This document shows positions 49,925-60,482 of a stretch of DNA of 64,000 bases, one piece after another; position 1 is the first letter of the stretch, and every line of letters begins with the position of its first letter. The stretch is from Aliigemmobacter aestuarii (GTDB lineage Bacteria > Pseudomonadota > Alphaproteobacteria > Rhodobacterales > Rhodobacteraceae): contig NZ_SSND01000005.1 in NCBI RefSeq assembly GCF_004799285.1, forward strand, positions 62,001 through 126,000, in the 5' to 3' direction. The translations under genes and the position numbers were made by a program. The notes beneath the pieces are model-generated. The model searched no databases. It was not told the DNA's origin and worked only from the letters and a program-made list of their open reading frames with translations.

Positions 49925-50794
49925 GTGGATATTTCCCCCTCGATGGAAGAGCGCCTGCGCGCAGCCCTCCCGGATCTGACCCGGGCCGAACGGCAGCTGG
50001 CCACCCATGTGCTGCAGCATTTCCCGGTGGCTGCGCTCGGGTCGATCACCGCCCTTGCGCGCGCTGCCGAGGTATCGACGCCGACGGTCGTGCGGCTGGT
50101 GCAGAAGCTGGGATACAAGGGATATCCCGATTACCAGAACGCGCTGCGCGGCGAGGTCGAGGCGATGCTGGTCTCGCCCATTGCAAAGCATGACCGGTGG
50201 GCGGGGGGCGTTCCCGATACCCATATCCTGAACCGCTTTGCCGATGCGGTGCTGGCCAACCTGCAATCCACCCTCGGCCAGATCGACCATGCCGAATTCG
50301 ATGCGGCGGCGGCGCTTCTGGCTGACCGGAACCGCCGTGTCTTTGCCATCGGCGGGCGGATCACCCATGCGATGGCAGATTACTTCGTATCGCTGATGAA
50401 GATCGTCCGCCCGGATGTGACGCTTCTGTCGGACATGTCGAACACATGGCCGCCCGCGCTGCTGGAGATGCAGAAAGGCGATGTGCTGCTGGTCTTCGAC
50501 ATCCGGCGGTACGAGAATTCGGTGCTGCAACTGGTGGAACTTGCGGTGGAACAGGGGGCCGAGGTGGTGCTGATCACCGACCGCTGGGTCAGCCCTGCCG
50601 CCTCGCATGCGCGGCACACCTTCTGCTGCTACATCGAGGTTCCGAGTGCCTGGGACAGCACCGTTTCGATCCTCGTCCTGGTCGAAACGCTTCTGGCCGC
50701 CGTCCAGAGCCTGACCTGGGGCGAAACCGAAGGCCGGATGAAGCGGCTGGAAGACCTGTATGCGCGGTCAAGGTTCTTTCGCAGGCATCGCTGA
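49925..50794 (+). CDS. RpiR/MurR-family transcriptional regulator
   Basis: A 289-aa regulator. The N-terminal HTH_6 domain is LTRAERQLATHVLQHFPVAALGSITALARAAEVSTPTVVRLVQKLGYKGYPDYQNALR (read in parts). The C-terminal SIS sugar-phosphate-binding fold begins LLADRNRRVFAIGGRITHAM. I favour GTG 49925, preceded by AAGGAGA; ATG 49942 is an alternative. It probably represses or activates the divergent 49777-41650 operon. Confidence 0.9.
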   Translation: MDISPSMEERLRAALPDLTRAERQLATHVLQHFPVAALGSITALARAAEVSTPTVVRLVQKLGYKGYPDYQNALRGEVEAMLVSPIAKHDRWAGGVPDTHILNRFADAVLANLQSTLGQIDHAEFDAAAALLADRNRRVFAIGGRITHAMADYFVSLMKIVRPDVTLLSDMSNTWPPALLEMQKGDVLLVFDIRRYENSVLQLVELAVEQGAEVVLITDRWVSPAASHARHTFCCYIEVPSAWDSTVSILVLVETLLAAVQSLTWGETEGRMKRLEDLYARSRFFRRHR

Positions 50795-50812
50795 CGCGCC
50801 TGCGGGGCGGCG

Positions 50813-51709
50813 TCAGGTGATTGGTGGGGCCACCGGTTTGCGCCTTGCCCCCGACATCGCGTTGAAAGCGATGGCCGACATCAGCACCGCACCGCCAAGG
50901 AACGTCGCCTGACTGGCCGTTTCTCCCAGGAAGGCCCAGACCCAGACCGGCGCCAGCAGCACCTCGACCATTGAAAGAAGGGTCAGTTCGGCCGCCGGGA
51001 TCACCCGGCTGCCCAACGTGTAAAGCACCATACCGGCGGCCAGAAGGCCCGCGCCCATGCCCATCGCGATGGCCCCGTCCTTGACCGACACCGCAAGGCT
51101 TCCGCCCGTCGCCCACAAGACGGCCGCCGCGACCAGCGCCGAGAAGACCCCGCCCAGGATGACGGCGGGCATCATGTTCTCGACCCGGCGCCAGCGCAGC
51201 GCGATGGAAAAGGCGGCAAAGCCGAAGGCCGAAAGAAGGGCCGCGATATTCCCGGCCAGAGCCCCCGCCGCCAGCCCTTCGCGCACCATGATCCACATGC
51301 CCGCCAGCGCCAGCGCCATCGCGACCCAGGTCGCGAGGCGCACCGGCTCGCGCAAGAGGATCCAGCCAAGGACCGCCGCCAGGAAGGGCGAGGCCGAGAA
51401 CAGGAAGACGGCATTTGCGACGGTGGTCGACTGGATCGCGAAGATCGCCCCCGCGAAGGCAAAAACCAGCCCCGCCCCGCCGACGATCCCGGCAAGCCCG
51501 ACCTTGCGGATCCGCCGCAGCGGATGCCCGCCCGAGGACCGTGTGACATAGGCCAGCAGCACGGGCACAAGGCCCAGCGACCGCCAGAACAGGACGGCCC
51601 AGGTTCCCGCCTCGTCGATGTTGCGGATCGCAAGCCCCATCGCCGACCACAGGACCGAGGCGACGATGACGAAGATCACGCCATTGGAATAGGACATCGG
51701 ACCGGACAT
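50813..51709 (-). CDS. DMT-superfamily (EamA) transporter
   Basis: A 298-aa protein with ten predicted TM helices arranged as two EamA repeats (FVIVASVLWSAMGLAIRN... and SAFGFAAFSIALRW...). The second repeat ends TLLSMVEVLLAPVWVWAFLGE, the conserved EamA block. Such proteins export amino acids, metabolites or drugs. The gene converges on rpiR and is separated by 120 bp from the upstream hydroxyacid reductase gene. Confidence 0.9.
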   Translation of the reverse strand: MSGPMSYSNGVIFVIVASVLWSAMGLAIRNIDEAGTWAVLFWRSLGLVPVLLAYVTRSSGGHPLRRIRKVGLAGIVGGAGLVFAFAGAIFAIQSTTVANAVFLFSASPFLAAVLGWILLREPVRLATWVAMALALAGMWIMVREGLAAGALAGNIAALLSAFGFAAFSIALRWRRVENMMPAVILGGVFSALVAAAVLWATGGSLAVSVKDGAIAMGMGAGLLAAGMVLYTLGSRVIPAAELTLLSMVEVLLAPVWVWAFLGETASQATFLGGAVLMSAIAFNAMSGARRKPVAPPIT

Positions 51710-51828
51710 TGCGCGGGGCTCCTTCGCGGGCAGTGTTTCGCCCCGAGGGTGGCGCGTCTGTTCCGTTTGCGACGCCGGCTTGCCTGCGGCGGCCCCGGTT
51801 TTCCCGGTTCGCGACGGCCCGTCAGCCG

Positions 51829-52761
51829 TCAGTAGCCGCGCACGCGATCCACCTGATGCAGCAGAGGTTCGCCTGCCTCGGCGCGGCGGATGTTTTCGGC
51901 CACCACCCGCGCGGCGCTGTCCGCCCGCGTATCGGCGGCGATATGGGGTGTCACAGTCACGCGCGAATGGGTCCAGAACGGATGACCGGCCGGCAGGGGT
52001 TCTACCCGGAAGACGTCCAGCGTGGCATGTCCGACCTGACCGCTGTCCAGCGCGGCCAGAAGCGCCTCGTCGTCGATCAGCGGCCCGCGGCCGGGGTTGA
52101 CGATCGCGGCACCCGGGGCGAGCCAGCCCAGCGTTTCGGCGTTCAGGATGTTTTCCGTCCCGGGCGTCCGGGGCAGCAGCGTCACGACGATCTCGGCCCC
52201 GGAAAGGGCTTCGCGCAGCCCGTCCGTGCCGTGATGGCAGCGCACGCCCGGCAGCGATTTGGGGGTGCGGCTCCAGCCGCGAAGATCGAAGTGCAGCGCC
52301 CCCAGCGCCTGCAGGCAGGCCGCACCAAGCGCCCCGAGCCCCAGCATCGTGACCTTGCGGTCACGGGCAAGCGGCGGGCAGCGGTGATCCCAGACATGAC
52401 CGGGGTTCACGATGTGGCGGTCCATCCCCAGGTGATGGCGCAGCACATGGCCCAGAACGTATTCGACCATGCCTTCGGTCAGGCCCGGATCGACCATCCG
52501 GCACAGCGGCTGGGTCAGCGTGGGGTTGCCCACGATCCGCTCCACCCCGGCCCAGAGGCTTTGCACCAGCTTCACGTTGGTGAAGGGCGCGAAATCCTGC
52601 AAGGGCGAGGTCGGCGCATAGACGATGTAATCGACAGCATCCGGCGTGGCGGTTTCCGTGACGATCCGCGCGGGCACTCCGGCATCGGCCAGGGCAAGGG
52701 GCAGGGCGGTCCGGTATTCGTCCCAAAGGCCGGCCCCCCCGGCAAAGAGGATCGTTCGCAT
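51829..52761 (-). CDS. Glyoxylate/hydroxypyruvate reductase A-like dehydrogenase
   Basis: A 310-aa D-2-hydroxyacid dehydrogenase of the GhrA type. The short N-terminal domain has YAPTSPLQDFAPFTNVKLVQSLWAGVERI. The Rossmann motif is KVTMLGLGALGAACLQALG, with catalytic Arg in NPGRGPLID, Glu in FRVEPLPAGHPFW, and His in TPHIAADT. It is a different subgroup from the GyaR-like enzyme at 33165. It lies 12 bp downstream of rodA and so may be cotranscribed with the rod-shape operon, although its job appears metabolic. Confidence 0.9.
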   Translation of the reverse strand: MRTILFAGGAGLWDEYRTALPLALADAGVPARIVTETATPDAVDYIVYAPTSPLQDFAPFTNVKLVQSLWAGVERIVGNPTLTQPLCRMVDPGLTEGMVEYVLGHVLRHHLGMDRHIVNPGHVWDHRCPPLARDRKVTMLGLGALGAACLQALGALHFDLRGWSRTPKSLPGVRCHHGTDGLREALSGAEIVVTLLPRTPGTENILNAETLGWLAPGAAIVNPGRGPLIDDEALLAALDSGQVGHATLDVFRVEPLPAGHPFWTHSRVTVTPHIAADTRADSAARVVAENIRRAEAGEPLLHQVDRVRGY

Positions 52762-52773
52762 CCGATTTCCCTT

Positions 52774-53913
52774 CTATCGCAGACGGTGGACATGGGCGCT
52801 TTGCACCAGCCCGAAGGCGGCCAGAAGCACCAGCATCGCGGAACCGCCATAGGACACCAGCGGCAGGGGCACCCCCACCACCGGGGCAAGGCCCATCACC
52901 ATCGCCATGTTGACCGCGAAGTAGAAGAAGAAATTCGCCGCCACCCCGAGGATCAGCAGCGACGAGAAGCGGTCCTTGTTCTGCAGCGCCGAGATCACGC
53001 AAAAGGCGATGATCGCGGCGTAAAGGATCAAGAGCGAGATCCCGCCGATGAACCCGAATTCCTCGGCCAGGGTGGTGAAGATGAAATCGGTGTGCTTTTC
53101 GGGGAGGAAGTTCAGGCGCGATTGCGTGCCCTGCATGAAACCCTTGCCCGTCCAGCCCCCCGATCCAAGCGCGATCTGCGCTTGGATGATGTTGTAGCCC
53201 GCGCCAAGGGGATCTGCCGTCGGATCAAGGAAGGTGTCGATCCGGCGGAACTGATAGTCGTGCAGCAACTGCCAGCTGGTCCCGCGCGAGGCGAGGACAG
53301 TGGCGACCAGCCCGCCGCCCGCAGCAATGACCACCGCGAAATAGATCCAGCTGACGCCTGCGCAGAACATCACCACAGCCCCGCCCGCAAGCAGAAGGAT
53401 CGCGGTGCCAAGGTCCGGCTGCACAAGGACAAGCGCGGTCGGGATCAGGATGGCAATGACCGGGATCAGCACCCACAGCGGGTGCGAGGTCTTGCGGATA
53501 TCGAGCCAGTCGTAATAGGCGGCGAGGAACATCACCAAGGCGATCTTCATCAGCTCCGAGGGTTGCAGCATGATGAAGCCGAGGTTGATCCAGCGCTGCG
53601 CGCCCATGCCGACATGGCCGAAGAATTCGACCGCCACCAGCAGCAGAAGCGCGACACCATAGGCGATGGCAGACATGTTCCGCCAGAACCAGATGGGCAC
53701 GAAGGCGATGATCATCATGACGACGATGCCCCCGGCATAGCGCTTCATCTGCGGTTCGGCCCAGGTTTCGATGTTGCCGCCCGCAACGGAATACAGCATC
53801 AGCCAGCCGATCGCGGCCACCGCCGTCAGCAGCAGGACCAGCGCCCAGTTGACATACAGCACCTTGCGCAGGCCCGTGGGCGCGGTCTTGATGCGATATT
53901 CAAGAAAACTCAT
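52774..53913 (-). CDS. rodA: RodA, SEDS peptidoglycan glycosyltransferase
   Basis: A 379-aa SEDS protein with ten TM helices. Motifs are LQPSELMKIALVMFLA, LVQPDLGTAILLLAGG and the C-terminal PLPLVSYGGSAMLVLLAAFGL. It polymerises glycan strands for sidewall elongation together with PBP2. It follows mrdA by 21 bp at the end of the rod-shape operon. Confidence 0.96.
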   Translation of the reverse strand: MSFLEYRIKTAPTGLRKVLYVNWALVLLLTAVAAIGWLMLYSVAGGNIETWAEPQMKRYAGGIVVMMIIAFVPIWFWRNMSAIAYGVALLLLVAVEFFGHVGMGAQRWINLGFIMLQPSELMKIALVMFLAAYYDWLDIRKTSHPLWVLIPVIAILIPTALVLVQPDLGTAILLLAGGAVVMFCAGVSWIYFAVVIAAGGGLVATVLASRGTSWQLLHDYQFRRIDTFLDPTADPLGAGYNIIQAQIALGSGGWTGKGFMQGTQSRLNFLPEKHTDFIFTTLAEEFGFIGGISLLILYAAIIAFCVISALQNKDRFSSLLILGVAANFFFYFAVNMAMVMGLAPVVGVPLPLVSYGGSAMLVLLAAFGLVQSAHVHRLR

Positions 53914-53934
53914 GGCGCGGCCCCCGTTCCCGTC

Positions 53935-55878
53935 TCAGGCGCGCGATTGCGAGGGCGCGCCCGTTTCCGGGTCGCGCAGCGGCATCGCCTTCAACTGCGT
54001 CTCGATCCGTCCCCGCTGCGAGGCCGGGTAGGCCGACAGGGGCGGCATCTCGCCCGCGAGGCAGCGCAGGATCACGTCCCGGCCGATCGGCGCGGCTGCC
54101 GTGGACCCGCCCCCGCCATGTTCCACCACCACGGCCACCGCGTATTTCGGCTTGTCATAGGGCGCATAGCAGACGAACAGCGCGTGGTCGCGGCGGTTCC
54201 ACGGCAGCTGGTCGTTCGAGATGACGCCCCGCGCGCGTTCGGCGGCGGTGATGTTGCGCACCTGGCTTGTCCCGGTCTTGCCGGCCATGAGCCAGGCTTT
54301 TTCCACGATCTGCGACGATTTCGCGGTGCCCCGGGAATCGTTGACCACCGCGAACATGCCTTGCTGGACGGCGCGCAGGTTTTCCGCCGACAGGCCCAGC
54401 GATGGCGCGGGCTCGACCGGGACGGTCTCGTTCCCGACCATGTGGATCAGCCGCGGCTTCACCGCCCGGCCCGTGGCCAGGCGCGCCGTCATCACCGCAA
54501 GCTGCAGCGGCGAGGTCAGCACATAGCCCTGCCCGATCGAGGCGTTGACCGTGTCGCCGATCCGCCACTCCTGCTTGTAGCGTTCCTGCTTCCACGCCTT
54601 CGAGGGCATCACCCCGTCGGTGATCGCCGACATCGGCAGGTCGGGCCGTTCGCCCAGGCCGAACAAGCGCCCGATCTCGGCGATCTTGTCGATCCCGACC
54701 TTCAGGGCCACGTCGTAGAAATAGACGTCACAGCTTTCCGACAGCGCGCGTTCCAGCGCGACGGTGCCGTGTCCCGAGCGTTTCCAGCAGTGGAACCGCC
54801 GGTCGCCCACTTCCAGATAACCGGGGCAGCGCACCCCGGTCTGTCCGGTCACGGTGCCTGTTTCCAGGGCCGCAAGGGCGGTGATCATCTTGAAGGTCGA
54901 TCCGGGCGGATAGGCGCCCTGCACCGTCTTGTTGGCCAGGGGCCGGTGATCGTTTTCCGTCAGTTCGGCATATTCGGTATGGCTGATGCCGCGCACGAAC
55001 ATGTTCGGATCGAAGGACGGGGCCGAGGCGATGGCGATGATGTCGCCGGTCTCGACATCCATCACCACGACTGCCGCGCTTTCCTCGCCCAGACGGACCT
55101 GCGCGAAGTTCTGGACGCCCGCATCTATGGTCAGGCGGATATCGTCACCCGGCTCGCCCTCCTGCCGGTCAAGCTCGCGCATGACGCGGCCTACGGCGTT
55201 CACCTCGATCCGCTTCGCCCCGGCAGAGCCGCGCAGGATGTCCTCGGTCCAGCGTTCGACGCCGATCTTTCCGATCTGGAACTTCGGGATCTGCAAGAGC
55301 GGATCGGGATTTTCCTGTGCCTCAAGATCCTTTTCGCTGACCGGCCCGACATAGCCGACGACATGGGCGAAATCGGTATCCATCGGATAGACCCTGCTCA
55401 ACCCCACCTCGGGCGAGACGCCGGGCAGCACCGGCGAATTGAGCGCGATCTTGGACAGCTGATCCCAGGTCAGCCGTTCGGCCACGATCAGCGGCACGAA
55501 GCCCGACCGCCGCTTCGCCTCGCGGATGGTGCGGTCGATGTCTTCCTGCGACAGCGGGATCAGGGTGGACAGCCGTTCCAGCACCGCCTCAAGATCGCCC
55601 GCGTCCTCGCGCGTGATGACGACGCGGTAATTCTGTTCGTTGCCCGCGATCAGGCGGCCGTTGCGGTCGTGGATCAGCCCGCGGTTCGGCGGGATCAGCC
55701 GGATGTTGATCCGGTTCTCTTCGGCCAGAAGGCGGAACTGGTCGGCCTCCTCGACCTGAAGATAGCGCATCCGCCCCGCAAGAAGCGCCGCGAAGGACAC
55801 CATCGTTCCGCCCAGGAAAAGGCCGCGCCGGGAAATGACGCGGGCGCTTTCCTCGGTGTCCTTCTGTGTCCGTCTCAC
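53935..55878 (-). CDS. mrdA: Penicillin-binding protein 2 (elongasome transpeptidase)
   Basis: A 647-aa class B PBP. An N-terminal TM anchor (GLFLGGTMVSFAALLAG) is followed by the pedestal domain (RLIPPNRGLIHDRNG). The transpeptidase carries SxxK in PPGSTFKMITALAAL, SxN-type SESCDVYFYD, and the KTG box MAGKTGTSQV. It crosslinks peptidoglycan during sidewall growth as RodA's partner. Its start overlaps the mreD stop by 4 bp. Confidence 0.96.
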   Translation of the reverse strand: MRRTQKDTEESARVISRRGLFLGGTMVSFAALLAGRMRYLQVEEADQFRLLAEENRINIRLIPPNRGLIHDRNGRLIAGNEQNYRVVITREDAGDLEAVLERLSTLIPLSQEDIDRTIREAKRRSGFVPLIVAERLTWDQLSKIALNSPVLPGVSPEVGLSRVYPMDTDFAHVVGYVGPVSEKDLEAQENPDPLLQIPKFQIGKIGVERWTEDILRGSAGAKRIEVNAVGRVMRELDRQEGEPGDDIRLTIDAGVQNFAQVRLGEESAAVVVMDVETGDIIAIASAPSFDPNMFVRGISHTEYAELTENDHRPLANKTVQGAYPPGSTFKMITALAALETGTVTGQTGVRCPGYLEVGDRRFHCWKRSGHGTVALERALSESCDVYFYDVALKVGIDKIAEIGRLFGLGERPDLPMSAITDGVMPSKAWKQERYKQEWRIGDTVNASIGQGYVLTSPLQLAVMTARLATGRAVKPRLIHMVGNETVPVEPAPSLGLSAENLRAVQQGMFAVVNDSRGTAKSSQIVEKAWLMAGKTGTSQVRNITAAERARGVISNDQLPWNRRDHALFVCYAPYDKPKYAVAVVVEHGGGGSTAAAPIGRDVILRCLAGEMPPLSAYPASQRGRIETQLKAMPLRDPETGAPSQSRA

Positions 55879-56420
55879 AGGGGCCTCCCCATGTCGTCAA
55901 CTTCGCCCGTGGCGGGCTTGCGCAGGCTCAGCAGCGCATGGCTGAAGCCCACCATGAGAGGATAGCAGAGGATCGTGCCCAGAGTCTGCACCGCCGCAAG
56001 GCCGAAGCCCGGTTGCGGCAAGAAGGCGATGGCATTGATCCCGCGGTTGAGGATCAGCATGGCCACCATGACGGCGGCGACCAGCAGCCATTCCATCGCG
56101 AAACCCAGTTCACGAGTCAGCGCGGCGCGGCTGCGCAGGAATTCGGTCGCAAGCACCACGATCGCGGCCCACAGGCCCGGCGGGCGCATCAGCAGGAAAT
56201 CCTCGACCAGGTAGACCGCGACGATCAAGAGGACGGGCAGTTGATCGGGGCGCCGCGTTACCCAGGCCAGCGTCAGGCAAAGCAGCAGATCGGGGCCGGG
56301 CCAGCCGCCCGCCTCGATCCCGACCCCCAGGGGCAAGAGGCGGGAAAAGAAGATTACCAGCGCGATCAGCACATAGGCGGCCTGCATCAGCCACAGGTCA
56401 CGGCGAAACGCGTCAACCAT
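55875..56420 (-). CDS. mreD: MreD, rod-shape-determining membrane protein
   Basis: A 181-aa integral membrane protein starting at MVDAFRRDLWLMQAAYV, 8 bp inside the end of mreC; the longer frame to 56534 is antisense-like extension. It has five to six TM helices with PDLLLCLTLAWVTRRPDQLP and LVEDFLLMRPPG, the usual MreD layout. It links MreBC to the PBP2/RodA pair. Assignment relies on topology and operon position more than on motifs. Confidence 0.9.
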   Translation of the reverse strand: MVDAFRRDLWLMQAAYVLIALVIFFSRLLPLGVGIEAGGWPGPDLLLCLTLAWVTRRPDQLPVLLIVAVYLVEDFLLMRPPGLWAAIVVLATEFLRSRAALTRELGFAMEWLLVAAVMVAMLILNRGINAIAFLPQPGFGLAAVQTLGTILCYPLMVGFSHALLSLRKPATGEVDDMGRPL

Positions 56421-57351
56421 TGTCACCTCCGTCGGTCGCGGCGGCTTCGGCATCGGCCGACGGCATCGGGCCGAACATGTCGGGCGAGGGCTGGGGCGGG
56501 GCGACCAGCGCGCCGGGATCGGTGATCGGCTCAAGCCGGTGGCTGCGCAGGACGCGCAGGAATTCCAGCCGGCCGTAATCGGCGCTGAGTTGCACGCGCA
56601 GGCGGCGGTCCGGGCCCTGGACCGCGCTGCCGACCAAGAGGCCCGCCGGGAACATCGCCCCGTCGCCCGAGGTGATGACCTGATCGCCGGGGCGGACCAG
56701 ATCGGGCTTTTCCACGAATTCCAGCGGCGGCGCCCCGGTGTTGTCGCCCGACAGAAGCGCCCGTTGCCCGGAGGGCTGCACGACGACCGGGATGCGGCTG
56801 TTCGAGTCGGTCAGAAGGATCACGCGGCTGGTGCGTTCGCCCACGCCCGAGATCCGCCCGACAAGGCCAAGTCCGTCCATCGCGGCCCAGCCGTCGCGGA
56901 TGCCGTCGCGCGCGCCCACGTTCAGCAGAACGGATTGCCGGAAGGGCGAACCGCTGTCCGCCAGAACGACCCCGGTGACATGGGTCAGCGCCGGATCGAG
57001 CCGCACCTGATTGAGGTCCAGAAGCCGCGCGTTCTGCTGTTCAAGCTGCAGCGCCGCCTCTTTCCAGGCCTTCATCTGCTGCAGTTCGCGCCGCAGTTCC
57101 TGGTTCTGGTCGTAAAGCGCGGCATATGACTGGAAGCTGTCGATCATGTCCGCGGCCTTGGTCACAGGGACCAGCGCCCAGTCGAACGACGGCACAACCC
57201 TATCGACAAGCGCGGTGCGAAAGCGTTCGACGCGCGGGCTGTCGATGCGCCACAGAAGGAACAGCGCAAAGAGGACAAGAACCAGAAGGCCCACCAGAAT
57301 TCGCCGGATGGGGCGCGAGAATTCGTCTGGACTGATCCTGTTCTTCGCCAC
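56413..57351 (-). CDS. mreC: MreC, rod-shape-determining protein
   Basis: A 312-aa bitopic protein. One TM helix near the N-terminus (RRILVGLLVLVLFALFLLWR), then a coiled coil (YDQNQELRRELQQMKAWKEAALQLEQQN read in parts), then the periplasmic beta-rich domain with SPFRQSVLLNVGARDGIRDG and SDYGRLEFLRVLR. A Pro/Asp-rich tail ends the protein. MreC activates PBP2 within the elongasome. It lies 55 bp downstream of mreB. Confidence 0.95.
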   Translation of the reverse strand: MAKNRISPDEFSRPIRRILVGLLVLVLFALFLLWRIDSPRVERFRTALVDRVVPSFDWALVPVTKAADMIDSFQSYAALYDQNQELRRELQQMKAWKEAALQLEQQNARLLDLNQVRLDPALTHVTGVVLADSGSPFRQSVLLNVGARDGIRDGWAAMDGLGLVGRISGVGERTSRVILLTDSNSRIPVVVQPSGQRALLSGDNTGAPPLEFVEKPDLVRPGDQVITSGDGAMFPAGLLVGSAVQGPDRRLRVQLSADYGRLEFLRVLRSHRLEPITDPGALVAPPQPSPDMFGPMPSADAEAAATDGGDNG

Positions 57352-57406
57352 GGGCTGCCTCTGTCAGATCGCTCGGCAGGGCCGGGGGCCGCAAACGGCC
57401 CGCCGA

Positions 57407-58510
<1,104 letters not shown>

Positions 58511-58654
58511 TCATATAAGGACAGGGCAGGGGCAGGGAAAGGCCTTTGGCGCTGCGGATCGGCGCAATTCCGCGTGTCACGGCGGCGCGGGCCGTCCCGC
58601 TGGGTGTGGAAAGGTCGCGATTTGCATCCTTTCCGTGCAGCGCCTGCACCGAGC

Positions 58655-58682
58655 ACAGAGGGCCGCCGGAGCGGCCCCCTGT
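58655..58682. terminator. Strong GC hairpin downstream of leuA
   Basis: A 12-bp stem ACAGAGGGCCGC/GCGGCCCCCTGT with one mismatch and loop CGGA lies 40 bp beyond the leuA stop. There is no T-run on either side, so it may be a factor-assisted terminator separating leuA from mreB. Confidence 0.5.
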
Positions 58683-58722
58683 GGATTGATCGCATCCGTG
58701 CAAATGCGGAAATTTGCGGCGA

Positions 58723-60300
58723 TCAGCCCGCGTCGCTGTATTTCACCTGCTTCACGTCATCGCCCGGCGCCGATTTGGTGCGCCGCACGATCAGCCGGTT
58801 CAGCGCGTTCACATAGGCCTTGACGCTGGCCACGATCGTATCGGTGTCGGCCGACTGCCCGGTGGCGATGCGGCCTTCTTCCTCGATCCGGACCGAAACG
58901 GTGGCCTGCGCATCCGTCCCTTCGGTCACCGCGTGGACCTGATACAGTTGCAGCCGCGCCTTGTGCGGGAACAGCATCTTGACGCAGTTGAAGGCCGCAT
59001 CCACCGGGCCGTCGCCCGTGGCGTCGATGGAATGGTCCACCCCGTCGATCGACAGGGTCAGCTCTGCCTCCTGCGGGCCGTCGGTGCCGCAGATCACGCG
59101 CAGCCGCTTGACCACCAGATAGTCGCTTTCGGTGTTGGCCGCATGATCCGCCATCAGCGCCAAGAGGTCGTCGTCATAGATTTCCTTCTTGCGGTCGGCC
59201 AGCGCCTTGAACCGCACGAAGACATCGTTCAGCTGGTTGTCGGCCAGGTCATAGCCCAGTTCGCGCAGCTTGGCGCGCAGGGCAGCCCGGCCGGAGTGTT
59301 TGCCCATGGCGATGTTCTTGGCCTGCAACCCGATATCCTCGGGGCGCATGATCTCGAACGTCTCGACATTCTTCAGCACGCCGTCCTGATGGATGCCGCT
59401 TTCGTGCAGGAAGGCGTTCTTGCCGACGATGGCCTTGTTGAACTGCACCGGGAAGCCGGAAACCTGGCTGACGCGGCGGCTGATGTTCATGATCTTGGTG
59501 GTGTCGATGCCGGTGCGGAAGGGCAGGATGTCGTTGCGGACGCGCAGCGCCATCACCACTTCTTCCAGCGCGGTGTTGCCCGCGCGTTCGCCCAGCCCGT
59601 TGATCGTGCATTCGATCTGCCGCGCACCTGCCTCGACCGCGGCCAGGGCGTTGGCCGTCGCCATGCCCAGATCGTTGTGGCAATGGGTGGCGAAGATGAT
59701 CTGATCGGCGCCCGGCACCCGTTCCAGCAGCATCTGGATGATCTTGGCGCTTTCGCGCGGATAGGTGTAGCCGACGGTATCGGGGATGTTGATCGTGGTG
59801 GCGCCCGCCTTGATCGCGATTTCCACGACGCGGCACAGGTAATCGGGTTCCGTCCGGGTGGCATCCATCGGCGACCACTGCACGTTGTCGCACAGGTTGC
59901 GCGCGTGGGTCACGGTTTCATGGATGCGCTCGGCCATCTGGTCCATGTCCAGATTGGGGATCGCCCGGTGCAGCGGCGAGGTGCCGATGAAGGTGTGGAT
60001 GCGCGGCGATTTCGCGTGCTTCACGGCCTCCCAGCAGCGGTCGATATCCTTGAAATTCGCCCGCGCCAGACCGCAGATCGTGGCGTTCTTGGCATTCTTC
60101 GCGATTTCGGACACGGCGGCGAAATCGCCTTCCGAGGCGATGGGAAAGCCTGCCTCGATGATGTCCACGCCCATCTCGTCCAGCAGCGCCGCGATTTCCA
60201 GCTTCTCGTCATGCGTCATCGTGGCGCCGGGCGACTGTTCGCCATCGCGCAGCGTGGTGTCAAAGATCAGGACGCGGGGTTGTGCGCTCTTGTCGGTCAT
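58723..60300 (-). CDS. leuA: 2-isopropylmalate synthase
   Basis: A 525-aa enzyme that condenses acetyl-CoA with 2-oxoisovalerate, the first committed step of leucine synthesis. The HMGL-like TIM barrel shows DTTLRDGEQSPGATM at the N-terminus, the metal His pair in FATHCHNDLGMATANALAA, and CTINGLGERAGNTALEEV. A C-terminal LeuA regulatory domain (about 400-525) binds leucine for feedback inhibition. A leucine-rich leader ORF lies 75 bp upstream, pointing to attenuation control. Length agrees with the family. Confidence 0.96.
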   Translation of the reverse strand: MTDKSAQPRVLIFDTTLRDGEQSPGATMTHDEKLEIAALLDEMGVDIIEAGFPIASEGDFAAVSEIAKNAKNATICGLARANFKDIDRCWEAVKHAKSPRIHTFIGTSPLHRAIPNLDMDQMAERIHETVTHARNLCDNVQWSPMDATRTEPDYLCRVVEIAIKAGATTINIPDTVGYTYPRESAKIIQMLLERVPGADQIIFATHCHNDLGMATANALAAVEAGARQIECTINGLGERAGNTALEEVVMALRVRNDILPFRTGIDTTKIMNISRRVSQVSGFPVQFNKAIVGKNAFLHESGIHQDGVLKNVETFEIMRPEDIGLQAKNIAMGKHSGRAALRAKLRELGYDLADNQLNDVFVRFKALADRKKEIYDDDLLALMADHAANTESDYLVVKRLRVICGTDGPQEAELTLSIDGVDHSIDATGDGPVDAAFNCVKMLFPHKARLQLYQVHAVTEGTDAQATVSVRIEEEGRIATGQSADTDTIVASVKAYVNALNRLIVRRTKSAPGDDVKQVKYSDAG

Positions 60301-60334
60301 TGTGAAAGTCCTTGTTGCTTCGGCTGTCTTCTTC

Positions 60335-60382
60335 GGGCGCTGGTCACCTCCGAGCGGTCGCGCCCTGGGGCACGCTCAGAGG
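60335..60382 (-). promoter_or_regulatory. Alternative hairpins of the leuA leader (putative attenuator)
   Basis: On the minus-strand transcript CCTCTGAGCG (60382-60373), which overlaps the leader stop codon, pairs with CGCTCGGAGG (60356-60347) in a 10-bp stem with one G-U. A competing stem joins GGGCGC (60365-60360) with GCGCCC (60340-60335); the two stems interleave and exclude each other. A T-run is missing, so the termination mechanism is unclear. Confidence 0.5.
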
Positions 60383-60468
60383 CGGCTAAGAAGAAGCAGA
60401 AAGCCACGGGGGGCAGAGGCGCGGCAGGCCGCACCCGATGCGATGGCGATATGGATTTCCCGTGTCAT
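60376..60468 (-). CDS. leuA leader peptide (30 aa, leucine-rich)
   Basis: A 30-residue ORF, MTREIHIAIASG...RGFLLLLSRL, ends 75 bp before leuA. Four consecutive leucine codons (CTG CTT CTT CTT, 60399-60388) and a fifth just before the stop fit a ribosome-stalling sensor of charged tRNA-Leu. CTT is a minor codon in this GC-rich genome, which would sharpen the response. The stop codon falls within the first stem of the leader structure. A -10-like TATAGT lies only about 9 bases upstream of the ATG, so the peptide may be translated from a leaderless message. Confidence 0.8.
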   Translation of the reverse strand: MTREIHIAIASGAACRASAPRGFLLLLSRL

Positions 60469-60476
60469 GGGGCCGG

Positions 60477-60482
60477 ACTATA
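60477..60482 (-). promoter_or_regulatory. -10-like element of the leu leader promoter
   Basis: TATAGT on the minus strand, one base from the TATAAT consensus, in an AT-rich patch. Transcription would start within one or two bases of the leader ATG. I do not see a clear -35 hexamer. Confidence 0.4.

Noticed and set aside
51709-55965. A 1418-codon open frame on the plus strand
   Set aside because: It lies opposite rodA, mrdA and the hydroxyacid reductase, all clear genes on the minus strand. Its composition (very rich in His, Arg, Gln, Asp) is typical of the antisense frame of high-GC coding DNA.
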